Shown: positions 1 to 13,026, counted from the first letter of the stretch. The stretch: 64,000 bases of DNA from Dreissena polymorpha (GCF_020536995.1 NC_068356.1:85570961-85634960), one strand, 5' to 3'. Made by a program: numbers and translations. The notes: generated by a model not told the origin, from the letters alone.

Positions 1-895
1 ATCCCGTTTTTAACAGGCGTACAAAAAGGAGATATACTGCAAACCCATCAAAGATAAAAATCTAAGGTTTCAAGTGTTGTCCTTAGAATTAAGGATCAGC
101 TTTCCCAAACAATCAACCTTTGTTTTGGTCAAAGAGTCGATCACTGCCTATTGGGCAAATATAACACCATATAAACTAGGCGTATCAATGTACCTATTAA
201 GTTTCATGATCCTAGGCGTAAGCATTCTTGAGTTATCATCCGGAAACCATTTTACTGTTTCAAGTCACTGTGACCTTGACCTTTGACCTAGTGACCTGAA
301 AATCGTTAGGGGTCATCTGCCAGTCAAGATCAATGTATCAATGAAGTTTCATGATCCTAGGTGTAAGAATTCTTGAGTTATCATCCGCAAACCATTTTAC
401 TGTTTCGAGTCACTGTGACCTTGACCTTTGACCCAGTGACCTGAAAATCAATAGGGGTCATCTGCCAGTCATGATCAATGTACCTATGAAGTTTCATGAT
501 CCTAGGCGTAAGCATTCTTGAGTTATCATCCGGAAACCATTTTGCTGTTTCGAGTCAGTGACCTTGACCTTTGACCTAGTGACCTGAAAATCAATAGAGG
601 TCATCTGCCAGTCATGACCAATCGACCTATGAAGTTTCATTTTCCTAGGCCTAAGCATTCTTGAGTTATCATCCGGAAACCATTTTACTATTTCGAGTCA
701 CTGTGACCTTGACCTTTGACCTAGTGACCTGAAAATCAATAGGGGTCATCTGCCAGTCATGATCAATCTACCTATGAAGTTTCATGATCCTAGGCCTAAG
801 CTTTCTTGAGTTATCATCCGGAAACCATCTGGTGGACTGACCGACCGACCTACCGACAGACCGACATGAGCTAAACAATATACCCCCTCTTCACC
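1..895 (+). repeat. Family F1 tandem-core repeat, copy 1
   Basis: Degenerate tandem array with a unit of about 145 bp. The motif GACCTTGACCTTTGACC recurs near 270, 417, 560 and 707. Each unit then runs through a GGTCATCTGCCAGTCATGA block, AAGTTTCATGATCCTAGG, and TTGAGTTATCATCCGGAAAC. The array ends with a GACCGACC/GACAGACC-rich linker near 838-865 and a decayed terminal hairpin starting TATACCCCCTC. The window starts inside or just before the element, so its left end is not defined. Short ORFs inside are spurious. Confidence 0.85.
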
Positions 896-1424
896 ATATA
901 GTTAACCACATAGGTAACACATTGATAATATATTCACTGAGGATAATTAACCAATTGTTTCTGTATCAGAGAACAATGGTATGTCTATGAATCCTGAGTT
1001 ATACCTCAATACATGCTTTGAATAATAACAAAACTTTAAATAAGTTCTAGAAGCATGATACAGGCAGATTTAAAGGCTGAAAAGTAAGAATTGTTACTTC
1101 ATCCATATGGTTGACACTTCAAGTATTGAGCTTTGAACAACAAAAAGTTATAACCATTCCTGGTATAAAATATGCAGAATGCAACACAATGATTTGACAA
1201 TAAAATTAATATCTGGTTGTAAAGACATAATCCAGGAGACCTTTGTTTCTGATGAAATTTTTATTTTGTTGATGGTTCAAATAATTTAGTGATAAGATCA
1301 TTTGTGTTTGTTAGCATTTCTTCCCAATTGTGTTGTTGTTTCCTGAAATTCATTTTTTTTTTTACTTTTAAAGGAAATTTTTAAAAACCAAATGCATTAC
1401 AAAATGTGTAAAACAAATGGAAAA
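896..1424. other. No gene seen
   Basis: AT-rich intergenic DNA with short A and T runs. No ORF, RNA gene or clear repeat was recognised. Confidence 0.5.
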
Positions 1425-1592
1425 GGGGCAATGTGCGCAGGCTTATCAGGGACGACACTTTCAGCTTTTATGGTATTTTTCGTTAACAGAAAGTCCAGCT
1501 CTTCTTAGCAAAAATCCAGTTCAGGCAGAAAGTGTTGTCCCTGATTAGCCTGTGCGGACTGGAATTGCATTAAACCTCCTTTTCACAGAGCA
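1425..1592. mobile_element. M1 MITE copy (partial)
   Basis: Member of a short palindromic family found about nine times in this window. It has two inverted blocks resembling CAGGCTAATCAGGGACGAC, separated by TTTTATGGTATTTTTCGT and AGCAAAAATCCAGTT. The outer ends here are eroded. It is non-coding. Confidence 0.7.
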
Positions 1593-1878
1593 CAGCTCCA
1601 ATGCAGAATCAATACACATAATGTAGGTAGGTCTTAAGCCTTGAGCCCTTAAAGAGATGCAAATCAATTATCAGTAACTCATTTTCCAAAAAACCCATAA
1701 ATTGTGATTTATCATTTACTGAAATTTTGTTGCAAATGTCATGAATATAATCATATAGTAATTACCTGGAAAATGTGTTTCAATCAATTGTTCAATGGTA
1801 CATACATCTGGACAAAATCAACTTCTTTTCTATCTTAACATATATTTTTTCAGCATAGAATTTTAAAAAAATATGTGT

Positions 1879-2108
1879 TTGTGAAACACTATGCCCCCCC
1901 ATATATTTGACCTTTGACCTTGAAGTATGACCTTGACCTTTCACCACTTAAAATGTACAGCTTCATAAGATACACATGCATGCAAAATATGAAGTTGCTA
2001 TCTTCAATATTGCAAAAGTTATGGCAAATGTTAAAGTTTGACGCAAACAAACCAACAAACAGACAGTGCAAAAACATGTCCTGCAGTATATAGACAGGGG
2101 GACATACT
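1879..2108 (+). repeat. Family F2 element, short copy
   Basis: Begins GTGTTTGTGAAACACTATGC (a 5' hairpin), has one core unit (GACCTTGACCTTTCACCACT, then GCATGCAAAATATGAAGTTG), then an AAACAAACCAACAAACAGAC linker and a decayed GTCCTGC...GGGGGACAT hairpin. The same family lies inverted at 32200-33015, where the core is repeated about five times, so this copy shows the one-unit form. Confidence 0.75.
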
Positions 2109-2960
2109 TAATAAAACAAACTTTTTTTCAATGAAAGATAATACAACTTTTACATTCATTGGGAGATGGTCTGACAAATTGACAACTGACAAGATTCCTG
2201 AAACAAATTGCTCTTTTATTTTGGCCTGACAATCATTTTATCATCTAATCAATAACTAAACTTAACACCAAAGCAACTATGATGCTCAGCCATATCTGTG
2301 ACAAATGAATTTCTCTGCAAGGACAGGTTGAACAATAGCATCAAAATCAGGTGACAATGGTTTCATCAAACAGTCTTAATCATGTGACAACAGACCGCAG
2401 ACATGAGGTAATGTCGTACTGAAGCCAATGAATGGACGCATAGAAAGTCAACTTGACAGGAAAATGATCATAGTAATATGCTGTCAACAAATACTCAATA
2501 TTACTTGGAAATCAGAATTCCTAATACAATTTCCATGTTATCACTCACCACTACTTTGAGAAAAAAGAATTTTCCCTGTGCTGCATTTGAATATATTGAA
2601 TTTAAAAGTAAAACCTATCATTTAAGGCCTTATTTACGTATTGGGGGATTTGTTCAAGCTAAGGGCTGTAGCCTCCAAATAAGAAGGTTGGTTTTTGAAA
2701 TGTTGCATTTACAAACAGTTCGAAGAAAACTTCAAATGATTTGTTGAATATTACCATACTGGCAAAACAATTTGGCGTTTTGCCGGAGAAGACATTTTGC
2801 AATAAATAGCGCTTTTATATAAAAGTGACAAAGGCCTCCAAATTGCCACATGTCCTAATATCCGAATCTATAATAATGTATTATTATCATTATTATTATT
2901 ACTATTATAATAATAACAATTTCATAGACATTTTGAAAAAGGGTTGCATCTTTCAAAAAA
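2109..2960. other. No gene recognised
   Basis: AT-rich DNA with a short ATT/TAA microsatellite at about 2878-2915. An 89-codon ORF at 2478-2747 shows no recognisable domain or splice context, and I do not call it a gene. Confidence 0.45.
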
Positions 2961-3752
2961 AGATATAGTGACCTGAAAATCAATAGGGGTCAACTGCGAG
3001 TCATGATAAATCTACCTATCAAGTTTCATGATCCTAGGCATAAGCGTTCTTGAGTTATCATCCGGAAACCATTTTACTATTTCTGGTCACCGTGACCTTG
3101 ACCTTTGACCTAGTGACCTGAAAATCAATAGGGGTCATCTGCAAGTCATGATCAATGTACCTATGAAGTTTCATGATCCTAGGCATAAGCGTTCTTGAGT
3201 TATCATCCGGAAACCATTTTACTATTTCGGGTCACCGTGACCTTGACCTTTGACCTAGTGACCTGAAATTCAATAGGGGTCATCTGCCAGCCATTATCAA
3301 TTTACCTACGAAGTGTCATGATCCTAGGCATAAGCATTCTTGAGTTATCATCCGGAAACCATTTTACTATTTCGGGTCACTGTGACCTTGACCTTTGACC
3401 TAGTGACCTGAAAATCAATAGGGATCATCTGCGAGTCATGATCAATCTACCTATCAAGTTTCATGATCCTAGGCCTAATAATTCTTGAGTTATCATCCGG
3501 AAACCATTTTACTATTTTGGGTCACCGTGACCTTGACCTTTGACCTAGTGACCTCAAAATCAATAGGGGTCATCTGCGAGTCATGATCAATGTACCAATT
3601 AAGTTTCATGATCCTAGGCCCATGCCTTCTTGAGTTATCATCCGGAAACCACCTGGTGGACGGACCGACCGACAGACCAACAGACCGATAGACCGACCAA
3701 CTGACCGACATGTGCAAAGCAATATACCCCCTCTTCTTCGAAGGGGGGCATA
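2961..3752 (+). repeat. Family F1 tandem-core repeat, copy 2
   Basis: Four to five units of about 145 bp, with GACCTTGACCTTTGACC near 3095, 3240, 3385 and 3530. The 3' part is intact: a CGGACCGACCGACAGACC linker (3660-3712), then a terminal hairpin TATACCCCCTCTTC / GAAGGGGGGCATA with a TTCG loop at 3723-3752, then AAAA. This better-kept end defines the family's 3' terminus. Confidence 0.88.
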
Positions 3753-5141
3753 AAAATTAAAAAGGAAGCAATGGTTTTTGCCAAGTTGTGAAAAGTACCT
3801 GCACAATTGGGAATAATAAGCACACACAAAAATAACTGAAGTTAAAACAATGTGAAAAAAATGAAAGGGGAATAAGGGCAATGTTCATTGCTTGGTACTT
3901 AATTGCACAAACTCATTCAAATATTATTTCACACAGGGATGGAAATTAACGGTTGCCTGCTCGCCCAGGGCGACTAATTTTTACACAGGGCGATTGAATT
4001 TTAAAAGCCAGTTACTAAGTCTGTCCGGTCGAACAGCTTTTTGAAAAAGCTGGGGGGTTTTACAATTGATTCATAGATCGGCATTCGTCAAGTTTTACCC
4101 CTCTAGCATGATATGGTCACAGTTAATTAAATTGCGTCTCACAAAATATTGAATACACATAAAGTGAACCAGCTAATGACGTCTGACACTGTAAAATTTA
4201 TTTTCAGAATGGCTGTGCCCGTGGTGTAACAAAACTGTTAAAATGTGACAATTTATTCAAGGCGTTTATCAGCCAAAAAAGCCATTGGAAAACATTGCAG
4301 AAAAAACGCAAGTACATAAGGTTACGATCAATCTGAACGTAAGCTTGAGTTTCAACCTGGATGGCTGGAAAATAGGCTAACAAATGATGAGAATGGTATA
4401 TGGTGTAAATATTGTGTTGCAATAACACTCTTCATAGGAGACATGTAAATGTACGTTAGATTAACTACAAGCATGACAGAAAGACTTCTGGGGCCTGGAT
4501 TGACACTGTCTCAGGTTGGCAATCATAAACAGTAACTTTTGAAGTTTTCTAAAACCTATAATTTTACAACAGCAGGCATCTAGAACGCTGATGCTCTTAT
4601 TATTTTATTGTATTTCAAATTATTTTTAGTAATTTTATTTACAGAAATACATTTCTTTAAAGTAAAAATATAAATAAAACTTCCCCAACAAAATCATTTT
4701 AAAATTTAAACAGATATGGCCTGATTGATTGAACAAACTGTTTTACTAAATCTGATACAATCAAGCAGAGTGCATGTGGTTACACACAACTAATCACTTT
4801 TATTTATTCACTTGCAGATAATGCTACTTTGGTACCCAATTAAAACAACTTTCCTTCATTTTGGGATTTATTTCACACTGCTTGAATTTGGTGTCTTTTC
4901 CCCTAATAAGAAAAGTGCCCCTTAATTAATGGAACTTTATAAAAAAAAAAGGAAAAGAATCGCTGGAAAATTTTAAACAATTGTACATCATGCCAGAAGA
5001 AACATTATTCATGCATGCTAGATTTAAGGTTATAGGTTGAACAGTACACTACATCATACAATGTTAAAAAGTGCCCAAGACTGCAAACAAACAAGAAGAG
5101 AGACATCCATGCTGAAACCATTCTATAAACTGAAAACATTG
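3753..5141. other. No gene; possible hAT end at 3934-4040
   Basis: Mostly featureless AT-rich DNA. At 3934 the sequence CAGGGATGGAAATTAACG looks like a hAT terminal inverted repeat followed by GC-rich subterminal repeats (GCCCAGGGCGACT, then CACAGGGCGATT). No matching opposite end was found. Confidence 0.3.
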
Positions 5142-5390
5142 TAGCCTCACTCTGAGAAAATGGGGCTTAATGCATAAGTGTAAAGTGTGGTTCCAAAATA
5201 GCCTGTGCAGTCTGCCAAAGCAAATCAGGGACTTTCCATTTGTATGGATTTGTTGTTCAAAGAAGTCTCTTCTTAACAAAAATCTAGTTCAGGTAGAAAG
5301 TGTGATAACAGATGAGCCTATGCAAATTGCACAGGCTTATCGGGGGTAACGATTTACCCATATGCATAAAGCAATGTTTTATCAGAGAGA
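5142..5390. mobile_element. M1 MITE copy
   Basis: Roughly full-length M1 copy. The left end resembles TCTGAGAAAATGGGGCTTAA. The inner blocks AGCCTGTGCAGTCTGCC and GATGAGCCTATGCAAATTGC are in inverted relation, and AACAAAAATCTAGTTCAGG lies between them. The right end is AACGATTTACCCATATGC with a decayed CAGAGAG terminus. Confidence 0.7.
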
Positions 5391-5836
5391 AGCTTATTTA
5401 TGGAATCATATACATTCTAGCAGAAGTTTACAGGAGAACATGATTGCAATTGACAGGATTACACCATTTTTAGAAAAGCCGTGTACTGAATACCAGATGT
5501 CAAATCTCTATGGACTTATTTTATCCATGTATTAAGGCTCCAAACAACAGATCATTCCTTGAGCAACTAGTGCCTAATTTCTTTATGTTGCCGTAATGTT
5601 CAATTCCAAGACAGAAAAGCTAATCTTTCCTGTCTACCATAGGGATTAGGCTGTATGAGTGCATTTAACTGCATCAATAATAACTGACATTTTAGTAAAT
5701 ACTCAATCGTATAAATGATCACACATTGTTTGTGTTTTATTATTTTATTATTCCCTATCCAACAAGTTGCAAATAGCGTTTACAACAACAGAGCATGGAT
5801 GGACATAAAATGCTTTCCAAAGTTCAAGTGGTTTAA
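5391..5836. other. No gene seen
   Basis: AT-rich sequence without supported features. Confidence 0.5.
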
Positions 5837-6067
5837 TCCTTTATGACTTAATAGATACATATTTTGAGGCATATGTAGTCCCTTAGTAAATTAATTAATG
5901 ACCTTTCTTACTAGCTAGATTTCAGTTTTAAAGGCTTCATTTCTAACCTTTACCCTTAGATACTGGTAAGCAGCAAAAAGCATAAAACCTGAACGGAATG
6001 CGAGCCTGTTCTGGTATTATGATGTTTGCATATAGCAATTTTCTTTTTGCATTTGAGTGGGAATGGG
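5837..6067. mobile_element. M2 MITE (TTAA target), copy 1
   Basis: 231-bp element between TTAA at 5833-5836 and TTAA at 6068-6071. The ends are TCCTTTATG and GAATGGG. It shares an inner block (TTTTAAAGGCTTCATTTC; GCATAAAACCTGAAC) with copies at 18700-18926 and 29532-29751. TTAA target duplications are used by piggyBac and Kolobok transposases. It is non-coding. Confidence 0.7.
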
Positions 6068-6219
6068 TTAATAAATGTGCAAGATTTTACATCATTACAT
6101 TGTTTCCGACTTCATTAAATCCACTTTTATCTTGCAAACAGGTCTAGATATAATCAAGAAAGACATTCAGTTTAATTTGAATTGTAAATATGTAAAAACT
6201 GATGCATAAAAGGCTTGTA

Positions 6220-6760
6220 AGGGTTTTCCAAAACTTCACCTGATGACCATCTTTTTCACCACCACTTGACCCAGCTTTAAACTAGATTTAAATATTGTAG
6301 TTTTATCTCAACTTAATCAAGATTGAGTACAAAAAATAATTCTTTCTAAGTTGTAGCACTTTTTTTTCTTAAATTTTGCCTGGTCACCTAGCATTTCACC
6401 CACACTTGACCCAGATTATTGCTTGGCATAGAAGCATTTAAATTAAATATTCAGACTATCTATCCTCATAATTGGAATTGTCACAAGGTTTCTAGAATTG
6501 CCACAAGGTTTTTTTTCCAAGAATTTACCAAGAGACTTATGTTATGGTGACACTTCCACCCGGATTTGAACATGGCCTAGATATTGTCAAGATTAACATT
6601 CTGACCATTAAGTTTCATTAAGACTAAATTATAAAAGTGGCTTCCAAGGTGGTTATACGGTTTTGCCAAGATTTGACCTAGTGACATAGTTATCCCCCCA
6701 TTTGACCAAGATTCAAACTTGGCTTAGATAAACATTATATTCAAGTTTAGTCAAGATTGA
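6220..6760. repeat. Decayed tandem-core repeat (family F9)
   Basis: Three or four very diverged units recognisable by ACTTGACCCAG, GGTCACCTAGC or TTTGACCTAGTGACA, and by ATTCTGACCATTAAGTTTC. The last is the same core seen in F3, F5 and F6. Unit length is roughly 150 bp. The ends are lost. Confidence 0.5.
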
Positions 6761-6777
6761 GCCAAAATTGTGACCTT

Positions 6778-7575
6778 AAAATAAACTTATGATTAAAGCA
6801 TTACCAATATTAGACACATGATTTAAGTGTTGCCAATGTTAGACCCGTGATTGAGGTATTGCCAATGTCAGACTTATGATTGAAGCATTGCCAATGTTAG
6901 ACTCATGATTGAAGTATTGTCAAATTGTCAGACTTATGATTGAAGCATTGCCAATGTTAGACTCATGATTGAAGTATTGTCAATGTTAGATAAATGATTG
7001 AAGTATTACCAATGTTAGACTTACTATTAAAGAATTGCCAATGTTAGAATCAGTATTGAAGTTTTGCCATTTTTTGTTTGACTCTCATGATTGAAGATTT
7101 GCCCAATGTTAGACTCATGATTTGAGTCTTACGATGTAAGACTCATGATTGAGGCATTGCCATTGTAAGACTTATGATTGAAGAATTGCCAATGTTAGAC
7201 TTACCATTGAAGAGTTGCCAATGTTAGAATCATTATGGAAGTATTGCGAATTTTGACTCCCATGATTGAAGTTTTGCCAAGCGTTGACTCATGATTGAAT
7301 TACTGCCAATGTTAGACTTATGATTGAAGCATACATGATGAATGCCAATGTTACACTGTAAAAATCATGATTTAAGTACTGCAAATAATAGACTATCGCA
7401 TGAAGAATTGCCAGTGTTTTAAGTGTTAAACTCATAATTGAAGTACTACTTATGTTAGACTATTGATTGAAGTTATTGCCAATGTTAGAATCAGGATTGA
7501 AGTATTGCAAACGTTAGACCAATTATTGAATTTTACCAATGGTAAACCCATGATTGAACTATTACTAATGTAAGA
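6778..7575. repeat. 29-bp minisatellite
   Basis: About 25 imperfect head-to-tail copies of a unit close to ATGATTGAAGTATTGCCAAT plus GTTAGACTC. Units vary by base changes and small indels. Around 6855-6985 a two-unit block is repeated nearly exactly, suggesting a later local duplication. It has no coding potential. Confidence 0.85.
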
Positions 7576-8470
7576 TTTCATTCATCGTTTTAATAAACAT
7601 TACCACAGAAATTTGTCTGTTTCTGAATTTAGCCTAAAAAAGCCAATTTCCCCCAAAATCCTGTCCAATTTTTTTAACAGTTAAAAAGTAATCAAACACA
7701 TTTTTTTTATTTAACAAATTATATGATTGAAAACATTAATGTTGTAGTTCTCGAAAAAATCAAAATTATGGAATATAATACAGTATATGCAGTTACTGGT
7801 TCTACAATTATTAGGTGCAAATGAAGCTTTCTTGTTCCTAATGTCACAACCATTTTTGTTTTAACACACACTTATTTAACGACCAACTTTTACAACAATA
7901 TGCATACAAAGTTCAGAATAGTTTATGACAGTTGACATTCATGAACAAAATGTTAAAGAAATGTTTGTGTACCAAGTATGTTATAGCCCTGTTTTTCAAA
8001 AATGAAGCTTAAATTATCTTTTTTATTAATGATTTGAAAAAAAACATATCTCGATATATATTTGAATGGGTTGTGTTCATTTCAAACTTGCGATATAAAA
8101 AGCTATAACATAATTTTGAAAACTGAGTTGCGTCTAAGATTATACAACAGCGAACAACTCCAGTGCCTTCAGCTCTTTGATATTATCTCAGTTAAGGTTT
8201 TATAGGGAACAACACAAACACAGGGTTATCAATATGCATAATGACAAATTTCTTCTCAGCACAAGGCCGATACTGACATGTTTATTTAACAGAATCAGAA
8301 TCTATGTGGCGTAGGAACTTGTCGGCACAAAAAGTTTTTTTTCCTCAAAACTGAACATCCTTTACACTATACTACACAAAAACAATTGTCTAAAAGTTTT
8401 TTCTTGATCACTGACTTGATACCTGTTGGAAGGAAAACCGAAAGTTTTCACTTCTTACTCAGTAAATGTA
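7576..8470. other. No gene seen
   Basis: AT-rich DNA with no supported feature. Confidence 0.5.
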
Positions 8471-8986
8471 TTTCTAACAACAAGAGCACCGCATAACGGG
8501 TGCCAACACTAGGCTGCGGGTGCAGTTTTGAACAAGAGCACCGCCTTGCGGGTGCAGACCGCTCATCTATTTTCTTGTTAAAGGTGAAGGGACTCTCATT
8601 TTCAATCACAAAGGAGGGAGGGGGGTGGGGATTCTTGGGTGGGATGGTTGGACGGTATTTCAAACATAAAATAATAAAAATAAATATTTGTGTTTTTTAA
8701 ACCGTTTCAAAAAAAATAATTGGGGGGGTGAGGTGGGGGGGGGGGGTATAGTGTGAGGGTGTGGTGGTAATTTGTGAGATGATCTTAAAAAAAAAAAAAA
8801 AAAATATTTAGGGGGGGGGGGGATTCAGGTGGGGGGAGGGGAGGTGGGGGGGATTCTTGGGTGCGATGGTTGGACGGTATTTCAATAATATAATAATAAA
8901 AAAAAATAGTTGTTTTTAACCGTTTAAAAAAAAATTTGGGGGGGTGGGGGGTATAGTGTGAGGGTGTTGTGGTCATTTGTGAGATG

Positions 8987-9023
<37 letters not shown>

Positions 9024-10125
9024 GGGGGGGGGATTCGGGGGGGGGGGGGGGCACGGGGGATGGTTTGGGTGGAGTCTATTGTGGTATGTCAGGTAAGAGT
9101 AGTTTTGTCAAAGTATGTGGTATGTCAGGTAAAAGTAGTTTTGTCAAAGTATCAATCAAATCTAATCATAAATACAGAAGTTATGGCAATTTTAGCAAAA
9201 TTTAATAATTTGACCTTGAGAGTCAAGGTCATTCAAAGGTCAAGGTAAAATTCAACTTGCCAGGTACAGTAACCTCATGATAGCATGAAAGTATTTGAAA
9301 TTTGAAAGCAATAGCCTTGATACTTAAGAAGTAAAGTGGATCGAAACACTAAATTTAACCATATATTCAAAGTTACTAAGTCAAAAAAGGGCCATAATTC
9401 CGTAAAAATGACATCCAGAGTTATGCAACTTGTCCTTTTACTGTACCCTTATGATAGTTTGCGAGTGTTCCAAGTATGAAAGCAATATCTATGATACTTT
9501 AGGGGTAAAGTGGACCAAAACACAAAACTTAATCAAATTTTCAATTTTCTAAGTATAAAGGGCCCATAATTCCGTCCAAATGCCAGTCAGAGTTACATAA
9601 CTTTGCCTGCATAGCCCCCTTATAATAGTTAGTAAGTGTTGCAAGTATGAAAGCAATAGCTTTGATACTTAAGGAATAAAATGGACCTTAACACAAAACT
9701 TAACCAAAATTTTCAATTTTCTAAGTATAAAAAGGGCACATAATTCTGTCAAAATGCACGCCAGAGTTATCTAACTTTTCCTGCCCAGTCCCCTCATGAG
9801 AGTAAGTAAGTGTACCAAGTTTGAATGCAATAGCATTGATACTTTCTGAAAAAAGTGGACCTAAACGCAAAACTTAACCAAAATTTTCAATTTTCTAAGT
9901 ATAAAAAGGGCACATAATTCAGTCAAAATGCACGCCAGAGTTATCTAACTTTGCCTGCCCAGTCCCCTCATGATAGTAAGTAAGTGTACCAAGTTTGAAT
10001 GCAATAGCATTGATACTTTCTGAGAAAAGTGGACCTAAACGCAAAACTTAACCGGACGCCGACGCCAACGCCAACGCCAACGCCGACGCCGACGCCAAGG
10101 TGATGACAATAGCTCATAAATTTTT
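8471..10125 (+). repeat. Composite F8/F7 tandem-core element
   Basis: Starts with two successive 5' heads (ACAAGAGCACCGCATAACGG at about 8480 and ACAAGAGCACCGCCTTGCGG at about 8533), each a GC hairpin. Next come G-run and A-run blocks (about 8715-9058) and a 38-bp direct duplication (9077-9150). Then come four units of about 175 bp containing GGGCCATAATTCCG-like and GAAAGCAATAGC-like motifs (9205-10040), a GACGCC/AACGCC hexamer tract (about 10053-10099) and an end GACAATAGCTCATAAATT. The head alone recurs inverted at 25765-26232. Confidence 0.75.
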
Positions 10126-10450
10126 TCTTTTTTCTTTTAGAGGTCAGTGACCTTGACCTTTGACCTAGGGACCCAAAAATGGGTGTGGTGTGTAGAACTC
10201 ATCAAGGTGCAGCTACATATTAAGTTTCAATGCTGTAGGTGGAAGCACTTTCATTTTAGAACCAATGTTCAAAAGGTTAACAAAGGCTAACAAAATGTTT
10301 AAGTTTTAGGACATGACGAGCTGGCTATGACAATATCTCGGGTTTTCTCTGAAAACTGTGGAGCTAAAAATGAAAAATCCATTTAACATTTGGACCTATT
10401 GGATTGTCTTAACAATTTGTTGGACATAAATACATTTTACAAAGGTCTAA
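10126..10450 (+). repeat. Single unit of an F1-related repeat
   Basis: One copy of GTGACCTTGACCTTTGACC followed by TAGGGACCCAAAAATGGG, TTAAGTTTCAATGCTGTAGG and GGACATGACGAGCTGGCTATG. It is related to F1 in its GACCTTGACC block but has its own body. It abuts the composite element; no hairpin end was found. Confidence 0.55.
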
Positions 10451-11255
10451 ACCTTCCATGGTTAGATAGCTATGTGGAAAAAGACTGGGGCAAAACAATT
10501 TCAAGTACAATGTCAAATGAGAACATTATTGTAAATGACAAGAGCAAGCAACCATAGCCAATTGGAGAGTGATAATTTTCAATCTCTGTGGTATATCTGG
10601 TTTCATAGTTGACTTAAAACTAGATAACATTAGTGGAAAACACTGGCACGTTTACTAATTTTGTTATAATGTCATGACCCCCAATGCCATGGTAACAAAG
10701 CTAATCATGCAGTCTACCAGAAGCTGATTAGACTGTAAATATAACATGTATAACTGCATTAATACGAGGAATGTCATGCAAAAATGCCACATGTTGCATT
10801 TTAACTCAAGACTAGTCTGTGAAATCTAGCAGTATGATCAGGAGCTACTCTGTCAATTTATAAGACCATGTCAGTATTTAAGAAGTCCATCTGTGTCTTC
10901 ACGACTTCATCTATGGGCTGACATGGGCATGAGAGCACAAACATACTGAGAAATGGTAGCTCCGTACTGGGCTGGGCTGGAGCTACTCTTGCCGACTATT
11001 GCATATGACACATTTAGGCATGACACTGGTCATACTCAGTAATTACTGATGATGCAATAATGGAGAGTCTCATTTTCAAATCAGCCACCAGTGTTTTTTT
11101 TTCATTCAAAATTCGGGCAGTATTCTGCTGTGGAAAAGATATATTATTCCAAATACCTAAAAATTCCCAATTGAAGGTTAAAATAAAGTGTTTTTTTTAT
11201 CTAAACATTCAGTTTATCTCCCACCTACCTCTATAAGTTTAACCTTTGTAAATAT
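10451..11255. other. No gene seen
   Basis: Intergenic DNA. A weak ACAAGAGC start at about 10539 may be another decayed repeat head. Nothing else is supported. Confidence 0.4.
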
Positions 11256-13026
11256 CAGGGCTTTCCACAGGCCATTGAACGATCCCTCGCCGGGGCGCTT
11301 GAATTTCGAAATCCAAGTCCCCGGGACGCTTGAAATTTTTCAATCAGTGTATTTTTCAGTAAAAGAAAGTGGAGATTGTCAAAAAAAAATCAAGGTTTCT
11401 CTATCAGTGTATCAATACTTCCTGTTTTAAAAGAGCACTCGGTACCTACTTTCACAAGTAATTGCCATAAATACCACATGGGGTAATGGATAATCCACTG
11501 ATAAGAGAATAGCATGACGCGCCTATCGATTATTCTAGCCACATTACACAGTAATTTAAATACTGACAAGGATGTATCTGGTTACTTTCCAGTCGTCAAA
11601 CTGTGATGTTCATCGTCCAATCGGTCATGCGAATGCTTATGAAGCGGGGTTATCTATCGACCATTATTTTTTATTGACGTCGGGCACGAAGTAAGAGTTT
11701 ATCGCAGCTTGATAAGCAAGAAGTTGTACCATTTACGTAATATAAAACCGGTAATTAGTACGGTACAGTACATTAAAGACGGTTTCGGGCATCATCATCA
11801 CACCTTTTTACTGTAAACAAGTGTTACCTATGACTAATAATTAATACGAGAAATTAATTGCAAGTTGTAAACAATTAATTACTTATAGCGAGTAAGTTGT
11901 GCAAATGACTCCGGGTTACAATTATGCGATAACAATTTAATTCCAGTACATGTATATTTCATCATGTCCATTTATAGAACTGATTCACATGGTTTTTCTG
12001 ACATTTATTCGACACATAATGCGCTTTAACAAATTTTCGTTGAATCAATTACGCACACTTGTAAATGTTTCGTTCGATAATCATACTCAGAAGACTGATG
12101 ATGGCAACCGGCCATATTCCTCGTGGACAACGTGAATTTCATGCATAATTCCATCAAAACATTTATTCCACTCATAAAGTGTTGAAACAAATGATCGCTG
12201 AATTCATAACGCAACTGTTAATATTTGTTGAAATCTCAAATGGGAATAATAAAATTTGTAATCCGAAACCCATTCCCGTAAGTCGATGTTAACGCGTTTT
12301 TAATCCGAAACACAGTTCTGAATGTAAATGTTACCGCAACATTAAAATATTTTTGCTTCAAATTAGCAGTGCAAATTTATTTTGTGTCGAATCTTTTTCT
12401 CAATTAAAAAGAGCGCGAAAATTATGCAGCATGTACAACGTTGCGTCATTTGCATAAAAAGCGTGCGTGTATTGAGCGTTTTAACAAGCACACAACACGT
12501 CAGGGGATTTACGCATGTTCAGAGGCAATATGTCATCAAATCTATAAAAAGTCACTTAAAATTTATTTGATACTATAGAAAAATGGCAAGGTTTGTGTTA
12601 AAGAAATAATTGAGAGCTTTTATCGTAAATATTTACCAGAAAGTGATTTATAAAAACGGAATAAACGGGATTATCGGGTAATAAATAGAAACTTGAAAAG
12701 TAGTAAGTATACAATAATAGAGTCGGGTTGAAACGGATGTATAGGGGAATCGTTCGAGTCTGGATTTTACTGTCTGTGCAGGAAAGTTTTAAAACAATTT
12801 AACAATATAAAAAATATATTTTTTTAAATGACTGGGGGATTTTCTTGAAGAGTCATAGCACACCAAATGACGTGTTCTTACACTGTTTTTCTTTGAGTTA
12901 TAACGCCCCACAGAACATGAATTGACACGATAAATTTTAAAAAAATCAACGTCGGGACGGGACACCCCTCCCAAACCACCCCTATCAGCCCCGGGGCGCC
13001 TGACAAAAATCCTGTGGAAAGCACTG
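11256..13026. mobile_element. Non-autonomous hAT-like transposon
   Basis: Terminal inverted repeats CAGGGCTTTCCACAGG (11256-11271) and its inverse CCTGTGGAAAGCACTG (13011-13026) match at 15 of 16 positions. Subterminal GC-rich blocks also mirror each other (GCCGGGGCGCTTGAA at left, CCCCGGGGCGCCTGA at right). The shared flank is AATAT on each side; a clean 8-bp duplication is not visible. The CAGGG...start fits the hAT superfamily. The 1.77-kb interior has no transposase-length ORF. Confidence 0.65.

Noticed and set aside
2478-2747. 89-codon ORF
   Set aside because: No splice context, domain or repeat link; length is within chance for AT-rich DNA of this size.
8785-9054. Pro/Phe-rich ORF on the minus strand
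   Set aside because: Produced by G-runs and A-runs of the F8 head.
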